Assembly: GCF_022489035.1 (NCBI RefSeq)
Contig: NZ_JAKVTV010000001.1
Coordinates: 248,001 to 312,000, forward strand
Direction: 5' to 3'
DNA length: 64,000 bases
Source: Christiangramia lutea
GTDB lineage: Bacteria; Bacteroidota; Bacteroidia; Flavobacteriales; Flavobacteriaceae
Position numbers and translations under genes: made by a program. Shown here in pieces: positions 1 through 8,215 of the stretch. How positions within the stretch are numbered: the stretch's first letter is position 1; the number at the start of each line of letters is the position of its first letter. The notes under the pieces are model-generated. The model ran no database searches. It was not told where the DNA came from and was given only the letters and a program-made list of their open reading frames with translations.

Positions 1-1050
1 ACTTTGAAGTTGATGAATAGTTGTTAAAAGGAAAAAACGACCAGTAAAGACTACATCCTCTATTTTGGTAACCCCATGATAAAAATCTTCTATTACCTTA
101 GAATTGATTAATTTTTTATCTGTACCATAAGATTTTAAAATATCTCCAAAGAACAACCAAATTGCAATTTTATGTCTTAAAGTTCTTTCAGCTAAATTCC
201 TTTTAAAATCAAGTTGGTATTCAATCTGTCTTTCCGAAATTGTCCTTCTTGTTTCCTCTACTGAATCTATAATTGAAGAATACATAAAAAATGAATAGAA
301 CCAGTTTTCCGCTTTTGATCCTTTTCTATTTAGATCTTGAAGAATAGCTTTTTTGAATATGTCGAAAGCGTAGCTATCACAAACAATTTCATCAAGAAAA
401 CTGTCGTTTTGAATATAACCTTTTAATGAAACATCAATACAACCTTTTGATAGTTTTTCCCATTCCTCCTCGAAGCTAGGTTCGTTTTTAATAAGATTTT
501 CAATTTTATCCTTGATTAAAAATCGCTCATTAATAATATATTCTTCCTTATTATCTAATAGTAAATGAGCTATTTCGTGGTAGAAGGCGATATACAAAAC
601 CTTTCGAGATGTTTCATGAGTAAAGTCTTTATCTGGCCATTCGGAAGTGCATATTTGCTCGTCAAATTCTGAAATACTCATTAGGTCATAAGGATGACCA
701 TGGAGAAAACTTTTACCTAATTTCAGATCTCTTTCTTCAAAAATACGTTCAGCAATCATCAAATTGCTCAAATGAGAAATAAACAATGAACCATCCTTAT
801 CGGTGAAAAAGTTTTTCATTATTCTTTGAATTTGTTCCACCCATCTCCAATCCCATATTAGAATTTTCGAGGTATCATCGGCTTCTATCTCAGGTATGGC
901 CTCAATTGAGTAAGTTTGTCTCAAGCTTACGTTCTCAGCAAAAAAAGGTTTGAAACTGTAAAAGGTTTGTGCAATGTTTTCTGATTCTTCTTTGAAACGA
1001 TAAGGAATAGGCTTTGTGTCTCGTATTATTTCAACTAGATCGTATTTCAT
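1..1050 (-). CDS. Partial HExxH (zincin-like) protein, C-terminus outside window
   Basis: This reading frame stays open from an ATG at 1048-1050 to the window edge, giving at least 350 codons with no stop. Residues 158-162 read HEIAH inside AFYHEIAHLLLDN, the HExxH zinc-binding signature of metallopeptidases. No signal peptide or membrane segment is visible, so it is probably cytoplasmic. Its start overlaps the end of the preceding small gene by 20 bp, which suggests one transcript and translational coupling. I do not recognise the family. The HExxH supports a metal-dependent hydrolase fold, but a third ligand is not obvious and the C-terminus is missing. Its pairing with an EACC1-like protein suggests a conflict or immunity role, by inference only. 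Confidence 0.7.
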   Translation of the reverse strand, partial: MKYDLVEIIRDTKPIPYRFKEESENIAQTFYSFKPFFAENVSLRQTYSIEAIPEIEADDTSKILIWDWRWVEQIQRIMKNFFTDKDGSLFISHLSNLMIAERIFEERDLKLGKSFLHGHPYDLMSISEFDEQICTSEWPDKDFTHETSRKVLYIAFYHEIAHLLLDNKEEYIINERFLIKDKIENLIKNEPSFEEEWEKLSKGCIDVSLKGYIQNDSFLDEIVCDSYAFDIFKKAILQDLNRKGSKAENWFYSFFMYSSIIDSVEETRRTISERQIEYQLDFKRNLAERTLRHKIAIWLFFGDILKSYGTDKKLINSKVIEDFYHGVTKIEDVVFTGRFFLLTTIHQLQS

Positions 1051-1348
1051 CATTGTTTGATTTGACAATACTTTCTAGTAAAATTTTCAACTCATTCTCA
1101 CTCAAGTTTTCCGCCGAAATTACCTGCCCACCTATCTTAATTCTTTTCCGATTTTCCCGTTTATTTTTGACTATTGTAATAATTAATTCAATAATCGAGA
1201 TTGAGCTAGGTATAAGCAATTGCAAAATTTCTTCTGCACCACCTAAACGATCTTTTTTTAATATCTTAAATTCTGAACCTGAATCCTTAATTTGTGTAAC
1301 TAAATCTTCTTCGTCAGGAAATATTTCTATAACAAACCAATCACTCAT
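1031..1348 (-). CDS. Small EACC1-like protein upstream of the HExxH gene
   Basis: A 105-residue protein with an acidic N-terminal part (FPDEEDLVTQIK), a hydrophobic helix around residues 45-62 (LLIPSSISIIELIITIV), a basic stretch (KNKRENRKR) and a C-terminal strand-helix (KIGGQVISAENLSENELKILLE). This order resembles the effector-associated constant component 1 (EACC1) family found beside effector enzymes in bacterial conflict systems. That assignment is from the pattern only and is tentative. It is the first gene of a two-gene unit and overlaps the HExxH gene by 20 bp. It could equally be an unrelated small membrane-associated protein. Confidence 0.6.
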   Translation of the reverse strand: MSDWFVIEIFPDEEDLVTQIKDSGSEFKILKKDRLGGAEEILQLLIPSSISIIELIITIVKNKRENRKRIKIGGQVISAENLSENELKILLESIVKSNNDEIRSS

Positions 1349-1452
1349 TACTTAAAATCTAATTATACTATTACTGAAGATTTATAAATTTAACTAAAAA
1401 ACAACACAAAATATTAATTATCAGCATTTTAGTAAAAAATAGTCAAATCGGT

Positions 1453-2739
1453 TTATATTTCATTATACCATTCACTTGGAATATTTACTTTTTTATTTTT
1501 TAGAAAGGCTTTGCTTTCTACAATTTTATTATAGAGGTTAAATATTTCAATCCCATCAAGCGAAGTCAAAACAGTATCAACCATTTCTTTGTGTATGCCA
1601 TTGAATGTGACACCTAACAGTAATGCATCTTTATCAATACCAGATTTTATTTTTTTCTCAAAATTAGATCTAGGGTTAAACATGTTTAAGTGAACTCCTT
1701 TAAACTCCGTGGCAGAAACGTATCCATTAAATTTCACCTTATTTAATCTTGAGGCTGAAAAAGAATTAGACATTAAATCTATGTCAAAATGGGTGTTATA
1801 AATATTTGTACCCACAATTTTATTGTCAGAAAAGAAGCCATTCTCAAAATGAGAATTTTTAATGTCACAATTAAAAAAATGAGAATTAGTTAAATCCCCA
1901 AAAAATTTGCCAGAAAATATATCAGAATCAATAGCTGTAAGACTAATGCTATTAGAATCCATATTTGAATTGATTATTCTAGAGTTTTCTAAAAAAACTC
2001 CATTAAAACTACAATCTTTCCAATGTACACCTATAAACTTTGTTAGAAACCCTACTGAATGATCGAAGTTACAATTTTGAAATTTGACTAAACTTATTTG
2101 TTTTGGCAGGTTACATTTGTAAAAATTCCAATCTCTTATTTCACAACCAGATATTTTTGTTCCGAATAAATTGGTGTAGCTTAAATCTACATGTCTTTTG
2201 TTAAGATTAGAGTTCTCAGTCAGATTCTTTACAATAGCACTCACTATATTCCAGTTGATTGAGTCTTCCTCATTTTTAATATTAGCTTCTGACTTTAAAA
2301 AGCTTGAGAAAATATTAGTCACTACTTCGCCAAATTTAGAACCTTCATTTGTTGCTAACTGGTTCAACTCAGCAATTCCACCCAAAATTATAGGTTCTCT
2401 GTTATCTCCTAGATGTTCAACCGCATTTTTAAATTGTTCATTCAAATTTGAATCTCTTGTAAGATTAATTTCGAAAGATTGATTTTTTATTTGTTCCTGC
2501 TGATTTTCAACGGTTCTTTCAATGGCTCTAGACCTAACGAAAGAAATATAAAGACCCGCCAATACTGCTAATCCCCCTGACAGGCTTAAAAAGTCTTTTA
2601 ATAATTGACCATTTCTATCATTGGTTTCACCATAGGCCCAGATTGCCAACTCTACTCTAAAAAATAAATATCCTGTAGCGATGAAAAGAAATATTATTAA
2701 AATGAGCAAGATTGGCCAATACTTCAATCTTTTATACAT
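1453..2739 (-). CDS. Membrane protein with degenerate pentapeptide repeats
   Basis: 428 residues. Two membrane helices lie near the N-terminus (residues about 8-28 and 45-66). Next is a helical linker with NEQFKNAVEHLGDN and IILGGIAELNQLA, a block typical of membrane pentapeptide-repeat proteins, where 'A..LG' and 'LGGI..L' are common. From about residue 180 the chain shows degenerate A(N/D)LXX-type repeats (LSYTNLFGTKISGCEIRD, then NCDIKNSHFENG), expected to form a right-handed beta helix. Transcribed alone, with short AT-rich gaps on both sides. The function is unknown; such proteins are often found in accessory or defence neighbourhoods. Confidence 0.75.
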   Translation of the reverse strand: MYKRLKYWPILLILIIFLFIATGYLFFRVELAIWAYGETNDRNGQLLKDFLSLSGGLAVLAGLYISFVRSRAIERTVENQQEQIKNQSFEINLTRDSNLNEQFKNAVEHLGDNREPIILGGIAELNQLATNEGSKFGEVVTNIFSSFLKSEANIKNEEDSINWNIVSAIVKNLTENSNLNKRHVDLSYTNLFGTKISGCEIRDWNFYKCNLPKQISLVKFQNCNFDHSVGFLTKFIGVHWKDCSFNGVFLENSRIINSNMDSNSISLTAIDSDIFSGKFFGDLTNSHFFNCDIKNSHFENGFFSDNKIVGTNIYNTHFDIDLMSNSFSASRLNKVKFNGYVSATEFKGVHLNMFNPRSNFEKKIKSGIDKDALLLGVTFNGIHKEMVDTVLTSLDGIEIFNLYNKIVESKAFLKNKKVNIPSEWYNEI

Positions 2740-2813
2740 TAACTGGTATTTTTAATTTTATACAGCATAAATCTCCATTCTTCTTCTATTAAATCTACTT
2801 TAGTCACTCCTAT

Positions 2814-3125
2814 CTATTTTACATTATCCTTAAGCTGGACACCAACATCGTACATAAATGGTCCATTAGCTGCTAAACATTCATAAATCATAGCCTTCCC
2901 AATACGATTCATTTTTCCTTCACGAGAATATTTAATGACCAGTTTTTGTATATCGGTTACACCCGTAGCTTTGGTTGTAATGGTTATTGTATCCGTTCCT
3001 ACTTCAATAGTTCTTTCTATTTGCTCTCGCTCCTTAGGCTCGTAATACTTCGTTTCCGAACTATAATAGGTTTGAGAATAGAATACCCCAGGAATAAACA
3101 ATAGTGTTAAAACAATCTTTTTCAT
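2814..3125 (-). CDS. Small secreted protein, unknown function
   Basis: 103 residues with a clear signal peptide (MKKIVLTLLFIPGVFYSQ), so probably periplasmic or surface exposed. The mature part is Thr/Tyr-rich (IEVGTDTITITTKATG) with no recognised domain. Its ATG overlaps the stop of the preceding YbjQ-type gene by 4 bp (ATGA), so the two are probably co-translated. No function is assigned. Confidence 0.65.
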   Translation of the reverse strand: MKKIVLTLLFIPGVFYSQTYYSSETKYYEPKEREQIERTIEVGTDTITITTKATGVTDIQKLVIKYSREGKMNRIGKAMIYECLAANGPFMYDVGVQLKDNVK

Positions 3126-4246
3126 GATACCAAACTTTTTTGTTGAGGTAACAACCCTCTAATAAGATCAATCTTTTCATCTATAATTTCCTGAGCTTTT
3201 TCAAGGTTTATCTCTTCTCGATAGAACCCATAAATATCTTGATGGCAATCTACACAATAAACTAAATCCAGGTTATTCTTTCTACCACACTTACATTCCC
3301 AAACCTCAACTTCCTTACCCGTAAGCATTGTTTTCTTAGTAGTGTAATCCCCCAACTTTTTAAAATAATCTGGTAAACTTTCCTTTATACTTTCTAGTTC
3401 TTCAAGATCAACAGTATCATAATATGGTTTGTCGTACCTAAATAAACTCAATCCTCGTTTTCGTATTTTAAGATCAACAGAGTCCAATAACTCCTTTACT
3501 TTTTCAAAATCAAGGAGATTTTCATTTTCAGTAACTCTAAACATTAATTTTCTAGAGTATTGACCTAACTCCTCTTGGCTTAAAGTATCATAAATAAGCT
3601 CAGTTTGCTTATCTCTTGGAAGTGAGGATAAATAATTAATTGTATGATTCTTTAAAATATCCATTGACTCTGGAGAGCTATATGCTCCATTATCGAAGTA
3701 TTTTACAAAGGTGTTAAGAATATACGGATATAACTCTGTCACTCTATTCCTAATTAAATATTCCCATACATCATTAGACAGCTCCAATGACCCTTCTGAT
3801 GCCTTCTTGACATATGTCTTTCTAATCCTCATATCCTCCAAATCAGCTAGGCTTACTGCTCCCTCAACGGTTTTATTATCTCTGCCACGGGCCTCACTAC
3901 CTTTCTTCTCCAAATTTGCGGCAGTTCCAATTGCTGTTATCATGAACATAGATTTTCCACCACCTGCTATTTCGTCAATGTCAATATTTAAACCTACGAT
4001 ACAATCCGCACCCAAATGATATGCTTGTAATTGAAGTCTTTCGATTGCTTCATTATAGAGAGATGTAAGTTGCTTTTGATAACTTTTTGAACGACCACCG
4101 AAAACATCCGACCAACTTGCGAAAACATCACTGAAAATATTTGTACCCGCTACAACATGAGAAGTTATAGGTTTTATATGTTGTTTTAATTTTTCATGTA
4201 CTGGTTCTGGCGTGGTAATAACTAGAATATCCCTCGGTTGTAACAT
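3122..4246 (-). CDS. YbjQ-type domain protein with C-terminal zinc ribbon
   Basis: 374 residues. The N-terminal 115 residues match the YbjQ/UPF0145 pattern: a start with VITTPEPV, then HVVAGTNIFSD, then a helix with EAIERLQLQAYHLGADCIVGLNID and a final strand (FMITAIGTA). YbjQ proteins form pentamers and are called heavy-metal-binding, but their role is not settled. The middle is helical and unrecognised. Near residues 318-338 a four-cysteine ribbon (WECKCGR, then YCVDCHQDIYG) should bind zinc. It is the first gene of a pair with the small secreted protein. The fusion of YbjQ, helical domain and ribbon is longer than plain YbjQ, which is about 100-110 residues. Confidence 0.75.
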   Translation of the reverse strand: MLQPRDILVITTPEPVHEKLKQHIKPITSHVVAGTNIFSDVFASWSDVFGGRSKSYQKQLTSLYNEAIERLQLQAYHLGADCIVGLNIDIDEIAGGGKSMFMITAIGTAANLEKKGSEARGRDNKTVEGAVSLADLEDMRIRKTYVKKASEGSLELSNDVWEYLIRNRVTELYPYILNTFVKYFDNGAYSSPESMDILKNHTINYLSSLPRDKQTELIYDTLSQEELGQYSRKLMFRVTENENLLDFEKVKELLDSVDLKIRKRGLSLFRYDKPYYDTVDLEELESIKESLPDYFKKLGDYTTKKTMLTGKEVEVWECKCGRKNNLDLVYCVDCHQDIYGFYREEINLEKAQEIIDEKIDLIRGLLPQQKSLVS

Positions 4247-4339
4247 ACGATTTATTTTTATTAAAACTATTGGTGAATATTCTTGTAGGGAAGAAAACTA
4301 GTTAAATATAGAATAAATTATTTTATCTAAACACCATTA

Positions 4340-4774
4340 TTACAAGGTGATCTTAAAATAAGTGAATTTAGATCTCCTAATATAAATTTCGTCACTTCCA
4401 TCTACCCCTATCCTATCACCTCCGCACCTAATATCTTTCGGTATGATATGACCTTCTTTTTTAATCTCTATTTCTCTAACCAACCTATTGACAAAAAGGT
4501 TGTCTAAACCAAGTCTAATCAAATGTTCCTTAATCCTATTTGATATAACTTCTTTCCAAGTATTGTAATGTCCAAGGTGCCTGGTTAATAATCCATAAAT
4601 ATATCCCTCTTCGTCGACAACTATAGTCCAAAGAACTAAACTAATTTCCGTTTTAGATCCGCTGAACTTAGAGGCCATGAAGTAATAATCTACCTCTACC
4701 CCTCCTAGTAAATTAGTTGGGCGACTTCGCTGGTTCTTTTCTATTATATTTCCTACAGTTTTTGCTAATAACAT
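4340..4774 (-). CDS. Hypothetical protein
   Basis: 144 residues, no signal peptide and no membrane segment. The frame begins MLLAKTVGNIIEKNQRSR and contains hydrophobic strands alternating with charged helices (SLVLWTIVVDEEGYIYGLL, IKEHLIRLGLDNLFVNRLV). No family is recognised. It is separated by about 90 bp from the YbjQ gene on the same strand and may be a single-gene unit. Confidence 0.5.
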   Translation of the reverse strand: MLLAKTVGNIIEKNQRSRPTNLLGGVEVDYYFMASKFSGSKTEISLVLWTIVVDEEGYIYGLLTRHLGHYNTWKEVISNRIKEHLIRLGLDNLFVNRLVREIEIKKEGHIIPKDIRCGGDRIGVDGSDEIYIRRSKFTYFKITL

Positions 4775-4940
4775 ATTAATTTTGGATTTATTCCATTTTT
4801 ATGGATTTTTTACAAACCTATGAATAATTGAATCAATGGAAAGATTGAGAGTTTAAACTGGATTAAATCCTTTAGAATTTTGTTTCGGTTACGCCTGTAA
4901 TCGAAATATGATTACAAAATATAATGTTAACCTAATTACT

Positions 4941-5135
4941 ATGAAACTTTCTGAAGCCAGGCAGAAGCAGTTAAAATTATTCTCAGAAGAAAATCCTAAA
5001 CATCAAAATTTGATGAGAGTCGCAGATCAATTAAAATTCGGGGAAAATGGGAAAGTAAAATTTGGAGGACAGGATCTGGAAAGACCTGGAAGATTTAACA
5101 AGAAAAGTTGTCTAACAGCTATAGTACAAGACTAA
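4941..5135 (+). CDS. Possible small protein or gene remnant
   Basis: A 64-residue frame from the second in-frame ATG (MKLSEARQKQLKLF); an upstream ATG at 4908 would add 11 residues. Codon use looks coding (KHQNLMRVADQLKFGENGKVKFGG), but no family is recognised and no ribosome binding site stands out. It may be the 5' remnant of a longer gene, because the stretch after its stop is non-coding. Low certainty. Confidence 0.3.
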   Translation: MKLSEARQKQLKLFSEENPKHQNLMRVADQLKFGENGKVKFGGQDLERPGRFNKKSCLTAIVQD

Positions 5136-5567
5136 ATGAATGAATTATAATAAAAGTTTAAACTTATATTCAACCAAATCGCAACAATAGGGCTTTGGCC
5201 CCTCACCTACCATTTAAGTTCTTGTTTAAGAGGAATTATTATCCAAAATAAATATGGACCGAACAAAAATTAGATATTCAATCCTGAATTGAGATAGCTC
5301 TGTAGAGTACATAAGTTTATTATTAACAAGCCGCACCGTTAGAAATAAAAATAATTTGCTTAAAATAAATCAGCTCGAATTTTAAATCAATATGCTATTC
5401 AGCCAATTGTTAGTAATACCCGCGATATAACCATAAATATTTTTTTCTAATCAAATGTTGAGTGTGTTAATTTTTTAATATTTTTAATCATATTTTCCAA
5501 ATAAAATAATAATCTATAGTTATTATTTTATTTTATTATAAATCTTTTTAACCAAATCTATCTAACC
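5136..5567. other. Gene-free AT-rich stretch
   Basis: About 430 bp without a convincing reading frame on either strand. The first half has mixed composition and could be decayed coding sequence after the small frame at 4941. The last 120 bp is nearly pure A/T and is the likely promoter region of the secreted zincin gene. No TAnnTTTG box in good position was found. Confidence 0.5.
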
Positions 5568-7277
5568 ATGAAAAATCTAAATTTCTTGCATTACTGTTAT
5601 TTATTCTTGTCTGCATTTATCCTGTTTAGCTGTGAAGAAGAATCAATTACGGACAAAGAACCTCAGGACCTAAATAAAACAGAAGAAAAAATAATGGATT
5701 TTGGGGTGTCAGAAAATGAACTTCTTAAATCTTCAACTTTTCTAAATTCTTTCAAAACGTATAAAAAATCGCAGAATTTGAATAATGATATTCCTATTAA
5801 TAATTTAATCAATCGTTTAGATCTAAATAATGCATATTACCACAAGGATAAAAGAATAGAAGTCTTAAATGTTCCATTTAAAACATTTGGCAATTACAAG
5901 AGAGTACTTTTTTCTTATACTAAAAGTAATAAGAATACAAACTCCTTCATATTAACCTATCCGGACCCCATGAATGATAGTGAATTTTACGTAAGCAATA
6001 TAGAAGGTGAATTATTACAAAGAGTGAATTTCGACCAGAATGGCCATTCTACTATTGAATCTTATATATTTAATACTTTAGAAAAAAATGGAGAAGGTTG
6101 TACAGAAACTGTTTATTGGGTATGTACTTCTGGTGAACATTCTTATGAATATGAAAATGCAGGAGATTGTACCTTTTGGCATGATAGTTCAGGTACTCCT
6201 CCGAGGGTTTCAACTTTCCCAATTGATTGTTTTGGGACTGGTGGCTTAGGAACAGGAGGGTCAGAAGGAGGTGGAGGAACTGATGGAGGAACTGGAGGGG
6301 TAACCTCTGGTCCAACCGGAGGTGATGGTTCTACTCCCCCGAGCTTGACCCCTGAAGAATGCTTAGAGAATTTAGACTGTGAAGATTGTGGTTTACCTAT
6401 GGATTTAAATAAGGATTGTAATGTTTCGTATGACGAAGCCCATTTTGCAACGTTTCTGGAATCATTAAATCGAAATGAGAAATATTCATTAAGGAATAAT
6501 ACCAGATTATATGAAAGCACCCTTTCTTACTTGATTTCAAAAAATCACACTACTGACTCCCGCAATTTTAGTTATTCTGCTCTTTTAGCTGTCATGGACG
6601 GTGGTGATGTAGATTTTGAAAATGAAATAATTAAGGATCAATCTTTTATTGGAATTAAAGCAGATTGCGTATTAGAGGAACTGATTAATACTGGGAACAA
6701 TCTTTTTAAACGTACTTCCGAAGCATTTACAGACAACAGGAGTAAATATAGGATTAAATTTACAACATATAACGAATCAAGTGATAGTGCCGATGCTAGA
6801 ACTGCTATGCCAGATTCAAATAATGTAATTGAAATTCGTATAAACATTAATAGAACCGGTTTAGCTAATAATTCTAACGCCATTGATTTAGCCGCACTTA
6901 TTTTGCATGAAGTGAATCATGCAGAACTACACAGAATACATCTTTCAAATAACTCAGGACCTAATCCTTTACCCACAGCTAAGTTTGAATGGTTCGAAAA
7001 ATTATGGAGACTATATGACAATCCTCTTAATAGTGAACCACCTCAAACTACTTCAGAACATTATTATATGTCAAGACATATGATCGATCCTATTGCCTAT
7101 AGCGTAAGAGAATATGACAAAAATTTACATAATATTGAAAATTACCTATTTTTCGCATGGCAAGGTCTTGAAGAATACGGGAAATCGTCAGGACAAATAA
7201 CCCAACAAGAATTAAATGATCTTGCATGGCTATCTAATGCAGTTACTCACGACAGTTATAATAGCCCTTGCGATTAA
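5568..7277 (+). CDS. Secreted lipoprotein with C-terminal HExxH zincin-like domain
   Basis: 569 residues. A lipoprotein signal peptide (LFLSAFILFSCEEES) puts it in the envelope. An N-terminal region of about 170 residues is followed by a Cys-containing patch (CTETVYWVCTSG) and a Gly/Thr-rich flexible linker (residues about 222-255). The C-terminal domain carries HEVNH at residues 447-451 within LAALILHEVNHAELHRIH, a zinc-protease signature. A modular layout of variable N-part, glycine linker and enzymatic C-terminal domain is typical of secreted effectors and adhesin-type lipoproteins in Bacteroidota. A small lipoprotein gene starts 20 bp downstream and is probably co-transcribed. Peptidase activity is plausible; the substrate is unknown. 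Confidence 0.75.
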   Translation: MKNLNFLHYCYLFLSAFILFSCEEESITDKEPQDLNKTEEKIMDFGVSENELLKSSTFLNSFKTYKKSQNLNNDIPINNLINRLDLNNAYYHKDKRIEVLNVPFKTFGNYKRVLFSYTKSNKNTNSFILTYPDPMNDSEFYVSNIEGELLQRVNFDQNGHSTIESYIFNTLEKNGEGCTETVYWVCTSGEHSYEYENAGDCTFWHDSSGTPPRVSTFPIDCFGTGGLGTGGSEGGGGTDGGTGGVTSGPTGGDGSTPPSLTPEECLENLDCEDCGLPMDLNKDCNVSYDEAHFATFLESLNRNEKYSLRNNTRLYESTLSYLISKNHTTDSRNFSYSALLAVMDGGDVDFENEIIKDQSFIGIKADCVLEELINTGNNLFKRTSEAFTDNRSKYRIKFTTYNESSDSADARTAMPDSNNVIEIRININRTGLANNSNAIDLAALILHEVNHAELHRIHLSNNSGPNPLPTAKFEWFEKLWRLYDNPLNSEPPQTTSEHYYMSRHMIDPIAYSVREYDKNLHNIENYLFFAWQGLEEYGKSSGQITQQELNDLAWLSNAVTHDSYNSPCD

Positions 7278-7296
7278 TTTTATAAACTCCATAATT

Positions 7297-7887
7297 ATGA
7301 AAATTTATTTAATTATTCTTTCTCTTCTATTATTTCTCAATTGTAAAAGGAATGAAAATACGTCTAAGAAAGTAATTTTTTATCCCTCAAAAGAAAATTT
7401 CAAGAATTCAAATTCAAAACAAATCGTATTTGATTTGAATGACGATTTTTTCAGAATTATAAAGCAGGTTAATAATACTTATGAAAATGACTCCATACCA
7501 TATTTCTTAATCAAGAAAAGAGATACTATCATAAAAATCATCCCATTAAGAAATGATAGCGGTTTTATACTAAGGAGAAATTTCATAACCCTCACGAAAG
7601 ATTCAGTATTTACGTTTTATGAAAAATACCCTGTAAATAAACTGAAAGATGTATTGCAACTAAATTATGAAAATTTAGGAACTAAACCCTATTTAGCCGA
7701 AAGTCCTGAGAGAACTATTGTTGATATAGAATTGAGCCCATTTGACAATGGCCATGAATTAATGGATTGCTTAAATCAATTAATTCATAGCTATAATGAA
7801 TTGAAAAATGAATATGATAAAAAAATGGTTGGATTAAAGGTTGTCTTAAGCACTCCATTAACTGCCCCACCCCCTTATGAGGAGTGA
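7297..7887 (+). CDS. Small lipoprotein downstream of the zincin lipoprotein
   Basis: 196 residues from the ATG that begins a lipoprotein signal peptide (MKIYLIILSLLLFLNCKRNE). An earlier in-frame start at 7216 lies inside the preceding gene and would spoil the signal, so I reject it. The mature part has no recognised domain and ends in a Pro-rich tail (TPLTAPPPYEE). The 19-bp gap to the zincin gene suggests an operon. By position it could be a dedicated partner, such as an inhibitor or immunity protein; this is inference only. Confidence 0.65.
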   Translation: MKIYLIILSLLLFLNCKRNENTSKKVIFYPSKENFKNSNSKQIVFDLNDDFFRIIKQVNNTYENDSIPYFLIKKRDTIIKIIPLRNDSGFILRRNFITLTKDSVFTFYEKYPVNKLKDVLQLNYENLGTKPYLAESPERTIVDIELSPFDNGHELMDCLNQLIHSYNELKNEYDKKMVGLKVVLSTPLTAPPPYEE

Positions 7888-8017
7888 AATAAATTAAATT
7901 ATCCAATGTTAATAATAATTAGTAATCTATTTCAGTTGAATAATATTTAACGAATGAATATTTTACATTATTGACCATTAAAATTTCGGGCGGTTCTTTT
8001 GGCCACACATTAATTGA

Positions 8018-8059
8018 ATAAAAAACCCTAACAATCTAACTTATAGATGGTTAGGGTTT
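8018..8059 (-). terminator. Intrinsic terminator downstream of tRNA-Arg
   Basis: Arms AAACCCTAAC (8023-8032) and GTTAGGGTTT (8050-8059) form a 10-bp stem. On the - strand the stem is followed by a run of T, directly after the tRNA 3' end, as expected for a tRNA transcript terminator. Confidence 0.75.
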
Positions 8060-8066
8060 ACTTCTG

Positions 8067-8140
8067 TGACCCCGGCAGGATTCAAACCTGCAACCCTCAG
8101 AGCCGAAATCTGATGCGCTATTCAGTTGCGCCACGGGGCC
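8067..8140 (-). tRNA. tRNA-Arg (anticodon TCG)
   Basis: The - strand folds into a 74-nt cloverleaf. It has an acceptor GGCCCCG/CGGGGTC with discriminator A, D-stem GCGC/GCGC, anticodon stem TCAGA/TCTGA with loop TTTCGGC (anticodon TCG, reading CGA/CGG), variable loop GGGTT and T-stem GCAGG/CCTGC with loop TTTGAAT. CCA is not encoded. A protein-like frame on the opposite strand here is a translation artefact. The 3' end faces the accessory region to the left. Confidence 0.93.
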
Positions 8141-8141
8141 A

Positions 8142-8169
8142 TTATCAGTTATCAGTTATCAGTTATCAG
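8142..8169. repeat. Four tandem copies of TTATCAG
   Basis: A perfect 7-bp unit repeated four times without spacers, starting 1 bp upstream of the 5' end of tRNA-Arg. Because it lies in the tRNA promoter or 5' leader region, copy number variation could alter promoter spacing or leader processing. It may also be a neutral microsatellite. Confidence 0.9.
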
Positions 8170-8215
8170 AAAATTAAAAACTCGTCGGAATTTAAAAAAC
8201 TTCTAACTCTTCACT

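Noticed and set aside
4941-5135. Confident small gene
   Set aside because: Kept only at low confidence: no recognisable family and no ribosome binding signal.
6070-6520. Pro-rich reading frames opposite the secreted zincin gene
   Set aside because: They are mirror translations of the glycine-rich linker; they lack start context and conserved features.
8142-8169. CRISPR-like array
   Set aside because: The unit is 7 bp with no spacers; it is a microsatellite. No CRISPR repeats or cas genes were seen in the window.
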